Assembly: GCF_002242805.1 (NCBI RefSeq)
Contig: NZ_MCGQ01000013.1
Coordinates: 1 to 64,000 of the forward strand
Reading direction: 5' to 3'
Length of the DNA stretch: 64,000 bases
From: Streptomyces diastatochromogenes
Lineage (GTDB): Bacteria > Actinomycetota > Actinomycetes > Streptomycetales > Streptomycetaceae
Part shown: piece by piece, positions 1 to 8,814 of the stretch
Position numbering within the stretch: position 1 is the first letter of the stretch
How the letters are laid out: every line of letters begins with the position of its first letter
Program-made: the position numbers and the translations under genes
Notes under the pieces: generated by a model
The model's database searches: none
Seen by the model: the letters and a program-made list of their open reading frames with translations, nothing else
Told to the model about the DNA's origin: nothing

Positions 1-57
1 CTGAAACCACGAACAGCCCCATGTGGCCACGCATGGTCTGGTTGTCAGTTTCATAGT

Positions 58-176
58 GTTTCGGTGGTCATAGCGTGAGGGAAACGCCCGGTTACATTCC
101 GAACCCGGAAGCTAAGCCTCACAGCGCCGATGGTACTGCAGGGGGGACCCTGTGGGAGAGTAGGACGCCGCCGAAC
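58..176 (+). rRNA. rrf: 5S ribosomal RNA
   Basis: The 5S RNA of the large ribosomal subunit. It is recognised by the actinobacterial 5S opening GTTTCGGTGGTCATAGCG, the internal CCGAACCCGGAAGCTAAG block and the closing GTAGGACGCCGCCGAAC that pairs with the 5' end. Length is about 119 nt, as expected. Bases 1-57 before it are the spacer from an upstream 23S gene that lies outside the window, so this is the tail of an rrn operon. The ends are set by pairing and could be off by one to three bases. Confidence 0.96.
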
Positions 177-190
177 AAATTTTGAGAAAG

Positions 191-232
191 AGCCCCAACT
201 CCGGGATAAAACCCGCGAGTTGGGGCTTTTTC
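191..232 (+). terminator. rho-independent terminator of the rrn operon
   Basis: The stem AGCCCCAACTC pairs with GAGTTGGGGCT around an AT-containing loop and is followed by a run of Ts. It starts 14 bases after the 5S gene and is the transcription end of the ribosomal RNA operon. Confidence 0.93.
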
Positions 233-252
233 GCGTTCACGGCCTAGAAGGG

Positions 253-752
253 CTAGAAGGTCACCTCGGCCGTCTCCACGGTGCCGCCCTGGCGGCCGGG
301 GGCGCTGTGCCATCTCCAGTAGAGGTTGGTGTGGGCGATCACCTGCTCCGGGGCGGGAGCGCCGTACTTGGACAGGTCCTCCGTGGTGTGGGCGTCGGCG
401 ACCAGCGTCGCGTCGTACCCGCGGACGATCGCGCCGTGCAGGGTGGAGCGGATGCAGGCGTCCGTCTGCGCGCCCGTGACGAGGAGCCGGCCCACCTTCC
501 GCTCGGCCAGTACGGACTCCAGGTCGGTGTCCTCGAAGGAGTCCCCGTACTTCTTGTGGATGAGGGGCCGTACGCCAGCTCCTCGTCGGAGTGCTGCACC
601 CAGACGACCGGCACGTCCGCCGCGCGGGCCTTGTCGATCAGGGTGTTGATGTTCGCGATGACGTCGTCGCGGTTGTGGGAGTTCGCCACCACGCCGTTCT
701 GGACGTCGATGACGAGCACTGCGGTGTTGGGGCGATCGGGAAGGGTGGTCAT
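253..752 (-). pseudogene. isochorismatase-family hydrolase, broken by an internal deletion and frameshift
   Basis: The N-terminal part reads normally from 752 (MTTLPDRPNTAVLVIDVQNG) and carries the family's catalytic Asp motif, then WVQHSDEELAYG. The rest of the protein continues in another frame near position 570 as PLIHKKYGDSFEDTDLESVL, followed by GAQTDACIRSTL with the catalytic Cys and the usual C-terminus ending at 253. Family members have roughly 15-20 residues between these two blocks, so a segment that is not a multiple of three appears to be lost. The intact protein would hydrolyse isochorismate or a related amide. In the frame of the start codon the product would be a 137-residue chimera lacking the Cys loop. 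A sequencing error alone would not explain the missing segment. Confidence 0.85.
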
Positions 753-834
753 GGGGCCACAGTAGGACCGGCCACTGACAATCGGGCCTGAATATCGGGT
801 GAGGGGTGCCGGGGGCGCGGGCTACCGTGGCTCC

Positions 835-1395
835 ATGATTAGCCCGACCAGCGATGACTATGTCGTCCGTGCGATACGACCCGACGAGTGGGCCGCCGTG
901 AAGCAGTTGCGTCTGGACGCGCTGCGGGATCCGGTCGCGCCCATCGCCTTCCTGGAGACCTACGAGGACGCCCTGGACAGGCCGGACTCCTTCTATCAGG
1001 AGCGGGCCGTCAGATCCGGTGAAGGGTCCGGCTCGGCACGGCAGTTCATCGCCGAGGCGCCGGACGGGAGCTGGGCCGGCACGGTCACCGTGCTGCTGGA
1101 GGAGGCCGGGACGAAGGACTGGGCCGGGTATCCGGTCGAGCGGCGGCAGGGACATGTGGTCGGTGTGTTCGTGCGGCCGGAGCACCGCGGGAACGGGCTG
1201 ATCAAGGTTCTGTTCGACGCCGGTGTGGACTGGGCGTGGGAGCAGGGTGCCGAGCGGGTACGGCTGTTCGTCCACGCGGACAACGCGCGGGCTCAGGGGG
1301 CGTACCGCAAGGTGGGGTTCGGGCCGAGCGGGCTGGTGGTGTCGTTCGTGAAGGACGAGGCCGAGAACGAGTTGGAGTTCGTTCTGGAGCGGTAG
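835..1395 (+). CDS. GNAT-family N-acetyltransferase
   Basis: A 186-residue single-domain GNAT enzyme that would move an acetyl group from acetyl-CoA to an amine. The central strand and acetyl-CoA loop are visible in GVFVRPEHRGNGLIKVL, with the R/Q-x-x-G-x-G/A pattern degenerate but recognisable, and the late motif ARAQGAYRKVGF is typical of the fold. ATG at 835 is chosen; an in-frame ATG at 799 would add twelve residues outside the domain. The gene diverges from the broken isochorismatase and its stop is 4 bases from the convergent VirD4-like gene. Substrate cannot be told. Confidence 0.85.
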   Translation: MISPTSDDYVVRAIRPDEWAAVKQLRLDALRDPVAPIAFLETYEDALDRPDSFYQERAVRSGEGSGSARQFIAEAPDGSWAGTVTVLLEEAGTKDWAGYPVERRQGHVVGVFVRPEHRGNGLIKVLFDAGVDWAWEQGAERVRLFVHADNARAQGAYRKVGFGPSGLVVSFVKDEAENELEFVLER

Positions 1396-1399
1396 TCCG

Positions 1400-2890
1400 T
1401 CAAGCGGGGAGTTCCTGGTGGGGCCAGCGGGATCTGGCCTGTTCGCGGGAGCGGAGCAGGGCGAGGGTGGGCATTCCCTGGTCGGCTCCGGTGGCCAGCA
1501 GGTCCGGCAGCTGGGGAAGCGGCGCCACGGCCGCGATGTCGTCCAGGACCAGGGTGAGTGGTGGGTCGAGCCGACCGGAGGATGACCGTTCGGCCATGTG
1601 CCGGCCGCGCTCGACCACGCTTGAGACGAGGGCCGTCAGGAGGGGCATCGCGCCTGGGTTGGTCCTGGGGTCCTCGATGGATTCACCGACCACATAAAGC
1701 GTGCCCCCTTCGTGGACAAAGGAATCCAAGGCGAGCGCATCAGTTCGGTTTGGAGTGCAGGCCTCGCGGATGTTGACCGTGAAGAGGGCGGAGAGGGCCC
1801 GGCTGGTCAACTCCTGGGCCATGTCGCGGCGTTCGGGGTGTGCGGTGAGGGTGGCTTCGAGTTCGCCCGCGGCGCCGGGGGCGGCCTTGGGGTGGGTACG
1901 GAGGGTGCGTACGGCGTCCTGGATCTGGGTGCCCTGGGACCAGCGGTGGACGTGGCGGATGGTGCGGTTCTCCAGGGCGGCGGCGTGGAGGTAGCTCCTC
2001 AGGAGCGTTATCGCTGTGTCCGCCACCGCTTGGTCGATCTTGGCTGTGGGTTGGACGGGGCTGAGGAGGGCGGTGGCTCTCTGCAGGGCCGTCTGTTTGT
2101 CTTCGCAGCCTGTGGTGGGGGACCAGTGGAGGCGGGCGGGGGTGTCGCAGCGGTGCGTGGGGTCGTAGAGGAGGGTGGGGCCCAGTTTGGCTCTGGCGTC
2201 CTTGGTTTCCGACCAGAGGGCGGGGTTCGAGGTGACGACCACGGTGGGGCCTTGCGCGTCCTGGATGGCCTGGGTTGCGGTTGAGTGGCGGGTTTCCCTG
2301 GGTGCGATGAGGACTTTCTCCCACCCGCCCACCCGTTCACCGTTCGCCGAGAAGGTGCCCAAGGGTTCCGCCACAGCCGTTTCCTGGACCGGCTCCGCCG
2401 GCTCCGGCTCCGCGCGGGGTACCGGGACCTCGTAGTGCTGTTCCGGTGCTGGAGCCGGCGCCGCCGACTGTGCCCGTCCCTTCGTCGCCCCCCGCTCGAA
2501 CGCCCGCCGTACCTTCCCCGCTCGCCACCTCGCCACCGTCCCCATCACGAACAGGGTCAGGACGAAGAGGATCATCAGTTGGCCGATGAGCAGGCCCCAG
2601 AAGAGGCCCCAGCCGGAGAGTTGGGTGGTGGGGGTGTCCGGCCAGGCGCCGGCGAGGTCGTGGGGCCGGCCGATGAGGTGGCGCATGGCCAGGGGGGTGC
2701 GGGTGAAGGTGACGCCCTCGGGCCAGGCGCCCTTGGAGAAGAGGGCCGCCAGACCCGTGGCCGTCCACACCAGCAGGGTCATGCCGAGGAGGAAGCCGAG
2801 TATGCCGATCAGGAGGCCGTCGGGGATACCGCCCTGGCCTTCCCGGCGGTTGTCACGGCTGTCGTGACGGTCGCGGTCGTCCGGTCTCAC
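1400..2890 (-). CDS. VirD4/TraG-like membrane protein lacking a Walker A motif
   Basis: A 496-residue protein with two membrane segments near residues 24-50 and 95-118, a charged Ala/Pro-rich linker, and a TraG/VirD4-like cytoplasmic domain. The Walker B-like strand is clear near the C-terminus (LTLVLDDIAAVAPLPQLPDLL). Where coupling proteins have the P-loop just ahead of a strand such as GPTVVVTSNPALW, this protein has APRETRHSTATQAI, with no GxxxxGK[ST]. It is the last gene of the T4SS-like operon, 16 bases after the VirB4-like gene. In conjugation systems VirD4 is the coupling ATPase that feeds substrate into the channel; ATP hydrolysis by this copy looks unlikely, so it may serve a structural or receptor role. 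Confidence 0.8.
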   Translation of the reverse strand: MRPDDRDRHDSRDNRREGQGGIPDGLLIGILGFLLGMTLLVWTATGLAALFSKGAWPEGVTFTRTPLAMRHLIGRPHDLAGAWPDTPTTQLSGWGLFWGLLIGQLMILFVLTLFVMGTVARWRAGKVRRAFERGATKGRAQSAAPAPAPEQHYEVPVPRAEPEPAEPVQETAVAEPLGTFSANGERVGGWEKVLIAPRETRHSTATQAIQDAQGPTVVVTSNPALWSETKDARAKLGPTLLYDPTHRCDTPARLHWSPTTGCEDKQTALQRATALLSPVQPTAKIDQAVADTAITLLRSYLHAAALENRTIRHVHRWSQGTQIQDAVRTLRTHPKAAPGAAGELEATLTAHPERRDMAQELTSRALSALFTVNIREACTPNRTDALALDSFVHEGGTLYVVGESIEDPRTNPGAMPLLTALVSSVVERGRHMAERSSSGRLDPPLTLVLDDIAAVAPLPQLPDLLATGADQGMPTLALLRSREQARSRWPHQELPA

Positions 2891-2906
2891 GCTCTGCCCC
2901 TCCGCC

Positions 2907-4319
2907 CTACGCCACCGTCGATTCGGAGTCGCCCAGGTGCTGCTCCACGAAGGCCGCCGCCCGCTGCTCGGCCTCCAGCTCGGCCGCGCGCAGGGCGTCG
3001 TCGGCCACCAGGTCGCTGGAGGACTCGGTCATCGCGCGGTCGGTGAAGACGAGGGGGCGTTCCGTCTCCGTGACCAGGTGTTTGACCACCTGCACGTTGC
3101 CGTTGACGTCCCAGACGGCGATGCCGGGGGTGAGGGTGGGGATGATCTCCACGGCCCAGCGTGGCAGGCCCAGTACCCGGCCCGTGGCCCTCGCCTCGTC
3201 CGCCTTCTGGGCGTAGATGGTCCTGGTCGAGGCCATTTTGAGGATCGCCGCCGCCTCCTTCGCGGCCGCGCCGTCGACCACGTCGGACAGGTGGTGGACG
3301 ACCGCGACGAAGGACAGGCCCAGCCGTCGGCCGAACTTCAGCAGGCGCTGGAACAGCTGGGCCACGAAGGGGCTGTTGATGATGTGCCAGGCCTCTTCGA
3401 CCAGGAAGATGCGCTTCTTGCGGTCGGGGCGGATCCAGGTGTGCTCCAGCCACACGCCGACGATCGCCATCAGGATCGGCATGGCGATGGAGTTGCGGTC
3501 GATGTGGGACAGGTCGAAGACGATGAGAGGGGCGTCCAGGTCGATGCCGACCGTCGTCGGGCCGTCGAACATGCCGCGCAGGTCACCGTCGACCAGGCGG
3601 TCCAGGACCAGGGCCACGTCCAGGCCCCACGCCCGTACGTCGTCTATGGCGACGTTCATCGCCTCGGCCGACTCCGGCTCGGGGTGCCGTAGCTGTTCCA
3701 CGATGTCGGTGAGGACCGGCTGGCGGTCGAGGATGGACTCGTTGACGTAGGAGTGGGCGACCTTGAGGGCGAAGCCGGAGCGTTCGTCCAGGCCGTGGCC
3801 CATCGCGACCTCGATGATGGTGCGCAGGAGCGCCAGCTGGCCCGTCGTCGTGATCGCGGGGTCCAGCGGGTTCAGGCGGATGCCGTGGTCCAGGGCCGCT
3901 GTCGGGTCCAGGCGGATGGGAGTTATTCCCAGCTCCTCGGCGATGAGGTTCCATTCGCCGACCCCGTCCTCGCCCTGTGCGTCGAGGACGACCACCTGGC
4001 GGTCGCGGAAGCGCAGTTGCCGTAGGACGTACGTCTTCTCCAGGGCCGACTTGCCGTTGCCGGACTCGCCGAGGACCAGCCAGTGGGGGGCCGGGAGCTG
4101 CTGGCCGTAGAGCTGGAAGGGGTCGTAGATGTAGCCCTTCCCGGAGTACACCTCGCGGCCGATGATGACGCCGGAGTCGCCGAGGCCGGGTGCGGCGGTC
4201 GGCAGGTAGACCGCCTGGGCCTGGCCCGTGGAGGTGCGGACCGGCAGGCGGGTCGTCTCGACCTTGCCGAAGAGGAAGGACGTGAAGGCGTCGGTGAGGA
4301 CGGACAGCGGGTCCCGCAT
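2907..4319 (-). CDS. VirB4/TraC-like conjugation ATPase
   Basis: A 470-residue AAA+/HerA-FtsK-type ATPase. Walker A is GESGNGKS at residues 84-91 and Walker B is KRIFLVEEAWHI in the middle of the protein; a later segment VVHHLSDVV fits the sensor region of VirB4 proteins. It is shorter than classical VirB4 and lacks the N-terminal domain, which here is probably supplied by the separate SCO6880-family gene just upstream. ATG at 4319 is used because the preceding gene stops at 4334; reading the frame further upstream would overlap that gene. Likely the membrane-associated energy source of the secretion-like apparatus. I recall homologues in S. coelicolor (SCO4126-4131 region) being linked to chromosomal conjugation and sporulation septation. 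Confidence 0.88.
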   Translation of the reverse strand: MRDPLSVLTDAFTSFLFGKVETTRLPVRTSTGQAQAVYLPTAAPGLGDSGVIIGREVYSGKGYIYDPFQLYGQQLPAPHWLVLGESGNGKSALEKTYVLRQLRFRDRQVVVLDAQGEDGVGEWNLIAEELGITPIRLDPTAALDHGIRLNPLDPAITTTGQLALLRTIIEVAMGHGLDERSGFALKVAHSYVNESILDRQPVLTDIVEQLRHPEPESAEAMNVAIDDVRAWGLDVALVLDRLVDGDLRGMFDGPTTVGIDLDAPLIVFDLSHIDRNSIAMPILMAIVGVWLEHTWIRPDRKKRIFLVEEAWHIINSPFVAQLFQRLLKFGRRLGLSFVAVVHHLSDVVDGAAAKEAAAILKMASTRTIYAQKADEARATGRVLGLPRWAVEIIPTLTPGIAVWDVNGNVQVVKHLVTETERPLVFTDRAMTESSSDLVADDALRAAELEAEQRAAAFVEQHLGDSESTVA

Positions 4320-4333
4320 CAGCGCATCAGCCC

Positions 4334-5893
4334 CTACCTTCGAATGCCGGTGGCGAAGGGAAGTGTGTTCACGAAGGCCCGGTGGTGCTCGCGGTCGCAC
4401 CACTCCAGCTTCAGGTACGACTTGCCTGCAGAGGCCCTTATGGTCCGCTTGTCGCGGTTGAGGGCCTCCGGGGAGCGGGAGGAGACGGTGATGTAGCCGA
4501 CGAGGTTCACGCCCGCCGCGCCGCTCGCCAGGTCCTCGCCGCGCTGGTCGAGGCGGTTGTGCGCGGCGATGTCCCGGGGGTCCACCGTGCGGTTCATCTT
4601 GGCGGCGCGGGAGGCCTCGGCCTCGTCGTTGGTCTTCTCGGTCAGCATGCGTTCGATGGCTACCTCGGTGGGTTCGAGATCCATCGTCACGGCGACCGTT
4701 CGGATGACGTCGGGGGTGTGGACGAGCAGCGGCGCGAGGAAGTTGACGCCGACGGGGGTCATCGGCCACTCCTTCACCCAGGCCGTGGCATGGCACCAGG
4801 GGGCGCGGGTGTTGGACTCGCGGGTCTTGGCCTGGAGGTAGGTGGGCTCCATGGCGTCCAGCTCGGCCGGCCAGGCGTTGCGCCGGGTCATCGCCTGGAT
4901 GTGGTCGATGGGGTGGTCCGGGTCGTACATGGAGTGGATGAGGGAGGCGAGCCTGCCCTGCCCGAGGGGCTGGCGGACGCGGATGTCGGCCTCCTGGAGG
5001 CGCGAGCAGATGTCGGTCAGCTCACGGGCCATGACGACGGCCAGGCCCGCGTCCCGGTCCAGCTTGCGCCCGGCCTGGGGCCGCGCGGCCCGTGCCATGG
5101 CCTGGGCCTCGGCGGCGAGTTCGCGGGTGTAGTGCATGCAGGCGACGAGGTAGGCGCGGTGCTGCTCGCTGCTGGTGGACACCATGGACTGGAGTTGGTC
5201 GTACGACCGGGCCAGCCAGTCCGCCGCCTTCTCGTCCCCGCGCAGGGCGACGTCCTTGGCGTGGGCGTCGGGGTCGGCGGGGAGGGTGCGGGCGAGCATC
5301 TGGATGCGGGTGACGAACCCGTCGCCGTTGGCCACGTGCTTGAGCAGCGTGCCGAAGCGGTCGACGAGGGCCTCCTGGTCCTCGGAGTCGCGCAGGCCGA
5401 CGCCGGGGCCCTCGATCTCGATGGCGGCCGTGACCGTCCTGCGGTCGGCGTGCAGGAGTACGGCGATCTCGTCGGGCCCGAAGGGGGCGGCGAGCCAGCT
5501 GATCCGCCCGATTCCCGGCGGCGGCCCGATCTCGACCTCGCGCCCGTCGAGCCGCGTCCCGGCCTCGACGGCACCGGAGCGGTACGCGGCCCCGCGCTTG
5601 ACGGTCCGCTTGTACGAGCGGTTGATCTCGAACCACTTGTAGAACGTGCGGCGCTTGTACGGCACGTAGACCGCGGCGAGCGCGAGCAGTGGGAAGCCCG
5701 TGAGCAGCACGATCCGCATGGACAGGACCGGGACGAGGAGGCCGCACATCATGCCGAGGAACGCGCCGACGATGATCAGCGCGATCTCGCCGGACTCACG
5801 GTTCCGGCCGACGATCGCGTTCGGCCGGGCGCGGCCGATGAGATACGTACGGCGGGGCGTGACCGGATGGGACAGGTGGGACTCGGTCGTCAA
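4334..5893 (-). CDS. SCO6880-family T4SS-associated protein (PrgI/VirB4 N-terminal type)
   Basis: A 519-residue protein opening with a short cytoplasmic tail (TYLIGRARPNAIVGRN), two close membrane segments at about residues 36-80, and a large cytoplasmic domain with no P-loop. Proteins of this kind are annotated as SCO6880 family and normally sit directly before a VirB4-like ATPase, matching the layout here. The role is inferred as the N-terminal half of a split VirB4 module that anchors the ATPase to the membrane. Its start overlaps the stop of the VirB6-like gene by ATGA, which indicates translational coupling. Confidence 0.85.
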   Translation of the reverse strand: MTTESHLSHPVTPRRTYLIGRARPNAIVGRNRESGEIALIIVGAFLGMMCGLLVPVLSMRIVLLTGFPLLALAAVYVPYKRRTFYKWFEINRSYKRTVKRGAAYRSGAVEAGTRLDGREVEIGPPPGIGRISWLAAPFGPDEIAVLLHADRRTVTAAIEIEGPGVGLRDSEDQEALVDRFGTLLKHVANGDGFVTRIQMLARTLPADPDAHAKDVALRGDEKAADWLARSYDQLQSMVSTSSEQHRAYLVACMHYTRELAAEAQAMARAARPQAGRKLDRDAGLAVVMARELTDICSRLQEADIRVRQPLGQGRLASLIHSMYDPDHPIDHIQAMTRRNAWPAELDAMEPTYLQAKTRESNTRAPWCHATAWVKEWPMTPVGVNFLAPLLVHTPDVIRTVAVTMDLEPTEVAIERMLTEKTNDEAEASRAAKMNRTVDPRDIAAHNRLDQRGEDLASGAAGVNLVGYITVSSRSPEALNRDKRTIRASAGKSYLKLEWCDREHHRAFVNTLPFATGIRR

Positions 5894-7221
5894 CGCCCTT
5901 CACCTCCCGAGCGGTTGCTGTTGCGGGTGTTGCTGGCGTGCGGGGTGTTGGCCGGGCTGGGTGCGCGCGGCGCGGGCGCGGCGGAGGGGACTGCTCCGCC
6001 GCCGCCCTGGGGGGTACGGCTGCTGTGGGCGGCGACGCCGCCGGAGGCGGGGTTGGCGGGGCGGGCGCTGCTGGAGCCGCCTCCGCCTCCTCCGTTGTTG
6101 TCGGCGCGGGTGCTGTGGGTCTTGATGCCCTGGGCGACGAGGGTGGCCGGGGAGCTGATGACGGCCGCGGCCTTGCCTTCGGCGCCCTGCATGATGCGGT
6201 TGTTGCGGCCGTTCGCGATCTCGTCGCCGAAGCCGGGGACGAAGCGGTAGATCATCGCGCTGGCGAAGATGGCGAGCAGGATGATGGCGAGGCCGGAGAC
6301 GACGGCGGAGAAGGCGTCGGGGCCGCTGTCGCCGGAGAGGGCGCCGGCCAGTCCGAGCACGATGACGATCACCGGTTTGACCAGAATGACGGCGATCATG
6401 ATCCCGGCCCAGCGCCTGACGTGTCCCCACAGGTTCTTGTCGACCAGGCCCGCGTAGACGACCGTGCCGAGGAGGGCGCCCACGTAGAGGAGGGCGGCTC
6501 GGATGACCAGCTCCAGCCAGAGGACGCCGGCGGCGAGGATGCTGACCAGGGAGACGACGATCAGCATGATCGGGCCGCCGCCGATGTTGTTGCCCTTGTT
6601 GAGGGCGCCGGAGAAGGTGCCGAAGAAGGTGTCCGTCTGGTCGCCGGTGGCCTTCGCGAGTACCTCTGTCACGCCGTCGGTGGCCGATACGACCGTGTAG
6701 AGGATCAGCGGGGTGAACGCGGAGGCGAGCACGGTCAGCCAGAGGAAGCCGACGGCTTCGCCGATCGCGGTGGTGAGGGGCACGCCTCGTACGGCCCGCT
6801 TGGCCACGGCCAGCAGCCACAGCAGGAGCGTGAGGATCGTGGACGCCGCGAACACGACGGCGTACTGCTGCAGGAACTTCGTGTTCGTGAAGTCGACGTT
6901 CGCGGTCTCCTTCACGGCACCACTGAGCTTCCCGATGGTCCAGGAGGCGGCGTCGGCACAGCCCTTGGCCAGGGAGGCGAGGGGGTCGAGGGTGTCGGTG
7001 AGGGGGTTGTTGGTGGTGGCGCCGCCGGAGCCTCCGCCGGAGTTGTCTTTTTCGCAGAACTGTTTGGCGGCGCCCCGGATCAGGTCACAAGGGTCGTTGC
7101 TCTTCGTGGGGGTCGGAGTGGGACTGGGCGCGGCTACGGCGTGGGTGGCCAGCAGCAGCGTCGTCGTCTGCACGGCCCCGAGGACCGCCGAGATCTTGAG
7201 GATGCGGTGGTTAGCGCGCAT
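5890..7221 (-). CDS. VirB6/TrbL-like polytopic membrane protein
   Basis: A 443-residue protein with a signal peptide ending near AVAAPSP, a Thr/Pro and Gly-rich extracellular stretch, then about six membrane segments (for example FLQQYAVVFAASTILTLLLW and IMLIVVSLVSILAAGVLWL) and a long Gly/Ser/Pro/Asn-rich cytoplasmic tail. This is the architecture of VirB6/TrbL channel proteins of Gram-positive type IV systems. It begins inside the end of the VirB8-like gene (11-base overlap) and ends in the start of the SCO6880-family gene. The low-complexity tail ends in residues rich in Ala, Pro and Asn and is probably disordered. Confidence 0.85.
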   Translation of the reverse strand: MRANHRILKISAVLGAVQTTTLLLATHAVAAPSPTPTPTKSNDPCDLIRGAAKQFCEKDNSGGGSGGATTNNPLTDTLDPLASLAKGCADAASWTIGKLSGAVKETANVDFTNTKFLQQYAVVFAASTILTLLLWLLAVAKRAVRGVPLTTAIGEAVGFLWLTVLASAFTPLILYTVVSATDGVTEVLAKATGDQTDTFFGTFSGALNKGNNIGGGPIMLIVVSLVSILAAGVLWLELVIRAALLYVGALLGTVVYAGLVDKNLWGHVRRWAGIMIAVILVKPVIVIVLGLAGALSGDSGPDAFSAVVSGLAIILLAIFASAMIYRFVPGFGDEIANGRNNRIMQGAEGKAAAVISSPATLVAQGIKTHSTRADNNGGGGGGSSSARPANPASGGVAAHSSRTPQGGGGAVPSAAPAPRAPSPANTPHASNTRNSNRSGGEGR

Positions 7222-8032
7222 ACGTGAACCCTCCGTACTCCTCGACGGCCTTCGTCATGTCGTCGGCGGTGGAAGCTGTCTGATCGCGGCCCACGGGGAC
7301 GGGGCCGTCCTTCTGCTGGAAGTCGGTGACCTTCCAGTCGTTGTCGACCCACTTCAGTTCGTACGTCGTGGTGTACCAGCTCTCGGTCACCGGGTTCTTC
7401 GAGGCTTCACCGGAGAGGCCGAACAGCGAGGTGTACCAGACCTCGACCGTGGTGGCGTCCGTTCCTGACGAGGTGACCTTGGTGCCGACGGGGATGACCC
7501 TGGAGACGAACGTCTGGCCCTTGGGCGCGGAGCCGTCCTTGGCCAGGCCGATGTTGGAGAGGAACTTCTCGTTGGAGTAGGCGCTGTCCATGGCCGACTG
7601 CTTGGCAGTTGCGACATCCCGGGCATAGACAGCGTCGACGATCTGGTGCCGCCAGGCGGTGTTGAACATCTCGGCCGACCCCAACGCCACCGCATAGTTA
7701 GCGGCAGCGCTCTCCGCCCCCTGCCCGCTGTGCGCGAACCCCGAAGGAATCCCCCCGCTCTTCGACTCCACCGGCTTGGTGCCGCTCGCCGCCGTGGAGG
7801 AAGTTCGCGGCTGGTCGCCCTTCCCGGTCGAGCCGTCGGCAGACGAACCGTCTCCCCTGTTCGCGAAGGCGATCGCTGCGATGAGGAGGACGACCACGCC
7901 GACCACCGTGATCAGGCCCCGGGAGGAGGAGCGGCCCGTTCTGCGGGGTGCGCCGCCGTAGGGGTCGCCGCCGGGCAGGCGGGTTCGGGTCTGGCCCGTT
8001 TCGGGGTAACCCTGCTCGTCTGTGGGACTCAT
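7211..8032 (-). CDS. VirB8/TcpC-like bitopic membrane protein
   Basis: A 273-residue protein with a Pro/Gly/Arg-rich cytoplasmic N-terminus, one membrane segment (LITVVGVVVLLIAAIAFA, about residues 40-57) and an extracellular domain of roughly 150 residues following a Ser/Thr-rich linker. The alternating pattern of the outer domain (TEVEVWYTSLFG-like and YELKWVDNDWKVTDF) fits the NTF2-like fold of VirB8/TcpC channel components. ATG at 8032 follows a GGAGGGGG ribosome-binding site. The function as periplasmic-side scaffold is inferred from topology and from the position between pilin-like and VirB6-like genes. Confidence 0.78.
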   Translation of the reverse strand: MSPTDEQGYPETGQTRTRLPGGDPYGGAPRRTGRSSSRGLITVVGVVVLLIAAIAFANRGDGSSADGSTGKGDQPRTSSTAASGTKPVESKSGGIPSGFAHSGQGAESAAANYAVALGSAEMFNTAWRHQIVDAVYARDVATAKQSAMDSAYSNEKFLSNIGLAKDGSAPKGQTFVSRVIPVGTKVTSSGTDATTVEVWYTSLFGLSGEASKNPVTESWYTTTYELKWVDNDWKVTDFQQKDGPVPVGRDQTASTADDMTKAVEEYGGFTYAR

Positions 8033-8200
8033 GCCGCGTACGCCCCCTCCACCTTGTAGACATACGACGGTAGCCGTGCTGGTTCCCGCGCGGGCGCGGT
8101 GTGGTGACTCGACATCAGGGAAACGCAACCTCTGCCGGTGGGCACGACGGGTGGGTGGGGTGGAGGGGGACGACCGGGCGCGCCCGGAGCAGAAGGGGCG

Positions 8201-8518
8201 TCAGACCGCCATGCCGTACACGATCGTGAACAGTGTGCCGAGGGAGCCGATGATGAAGACCCCGGTGAGGCCGGCGATGATCAGGCCCTTGCCCTGTTCC
8301 GCGCTGAACGTGTCACGCAGGGCCGTCGCGCCGATCCGCTGTTTGGCCGCACCCCAGACCGCGATGCCGAGGCAGAGCAGGATGGCCACGGCCATCACCA
8401 CCTCGATCATCACCTTGGCCTCGTTGCCCAGGCTGCCGAAGGGGCCCCAGTCCGGAGCGATCCCGCCGATGATGGTGTTGATGTCTCCCTTGTCGGCCGC
8501 AAAGAGCATGTAAGTCAC
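8201..8518 (-). CDS. VirB2-like small membrane protein, putative pilin subunit
   Basis: A 105-residue protein with two membrane segments (about residues 36-57 and 77-100) separated by a basic loop (GAAKQRIGATALRDTF), the hairpin topology of VirB2/TrbC pilins. It lacks an obvious cleavable leader. It is the first gene of the minus-strand T4SS-like operon, 168 bases ahead of the VirB8-like gene. GTG at 8518 and ATG at 8509 are both possible starts. In this family the product polymerises or lines the channel; in Streptomyces, where conjugation uses TraB, its real role is open. Confidence 0.7.
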   Translation of the reverse strand: MTYMLFAADKGDINTIIGGIAPDWGPFGSLGNEAKVMIEVVMAVAILLCLGIAVWGAAKQRIGATALRDTFSAEQGKGLIIAGLTGVFIIGSLGTLFTIVYGMAV

Positions 8519-8813
8519 CGCCCCTGGTGGGTAGTTCCGCGTTGCCCCTGCCGTGTGCAGAGGTCAGGTCTCATTCTCGCCGACAACGTCGCGGTCGTAT
8601 GTCGACTTGACGTCATTGACTGGCGGGTTTCGTACGAATACCTCGTACGGTCACTCTGTGTATCACGGCAGGTCACGCCGGGCAACGAGGCCTGAGCGGA
8701 ACCTGTCGTGTGGTTCCGTCGTTGACCCCCTTTACGGCCAGGCAGGGTTTCTGACGGCTGGTCGGGTGAGGCGTCGAGACGATGTTCTCACGGGCGGTGC
8801 GCGGAGAACGGGG
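8519..8813. promoter_or_regulatory. upstream region of the T4SS-like operon with small symmetric motifs
   Basis: No gene is visible in this stretch. It should hold the operon promoter for the minus strand. Two features stand out: the perfect palindrome TGACGTCA at 8608-8615, and two copies of TCGTACG at 8630-8636 and 8643-8649 (13-base period), which are each palindromic in CGTACG. No convincing -35/-10 pair could be assigned. Confidence 0.35.
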
Positions 8814-8814
8814 A

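Noticed and set aside
253..1275. A 340-residue minus-strand gene covering the isochorismatase and the GNAT region
   Set aside because: Its upstream two thirds are the antisense of the real GNAT gene; only the C-terminal part is isochorismatase-like.
5938..7227. Plus-strand Gly/Asp/Glu-rich ORF opposite the VirB6-like gene
   Set aside because: Low complexity from reverse reading of a GC-rich membrane-protein gene; no start signal.
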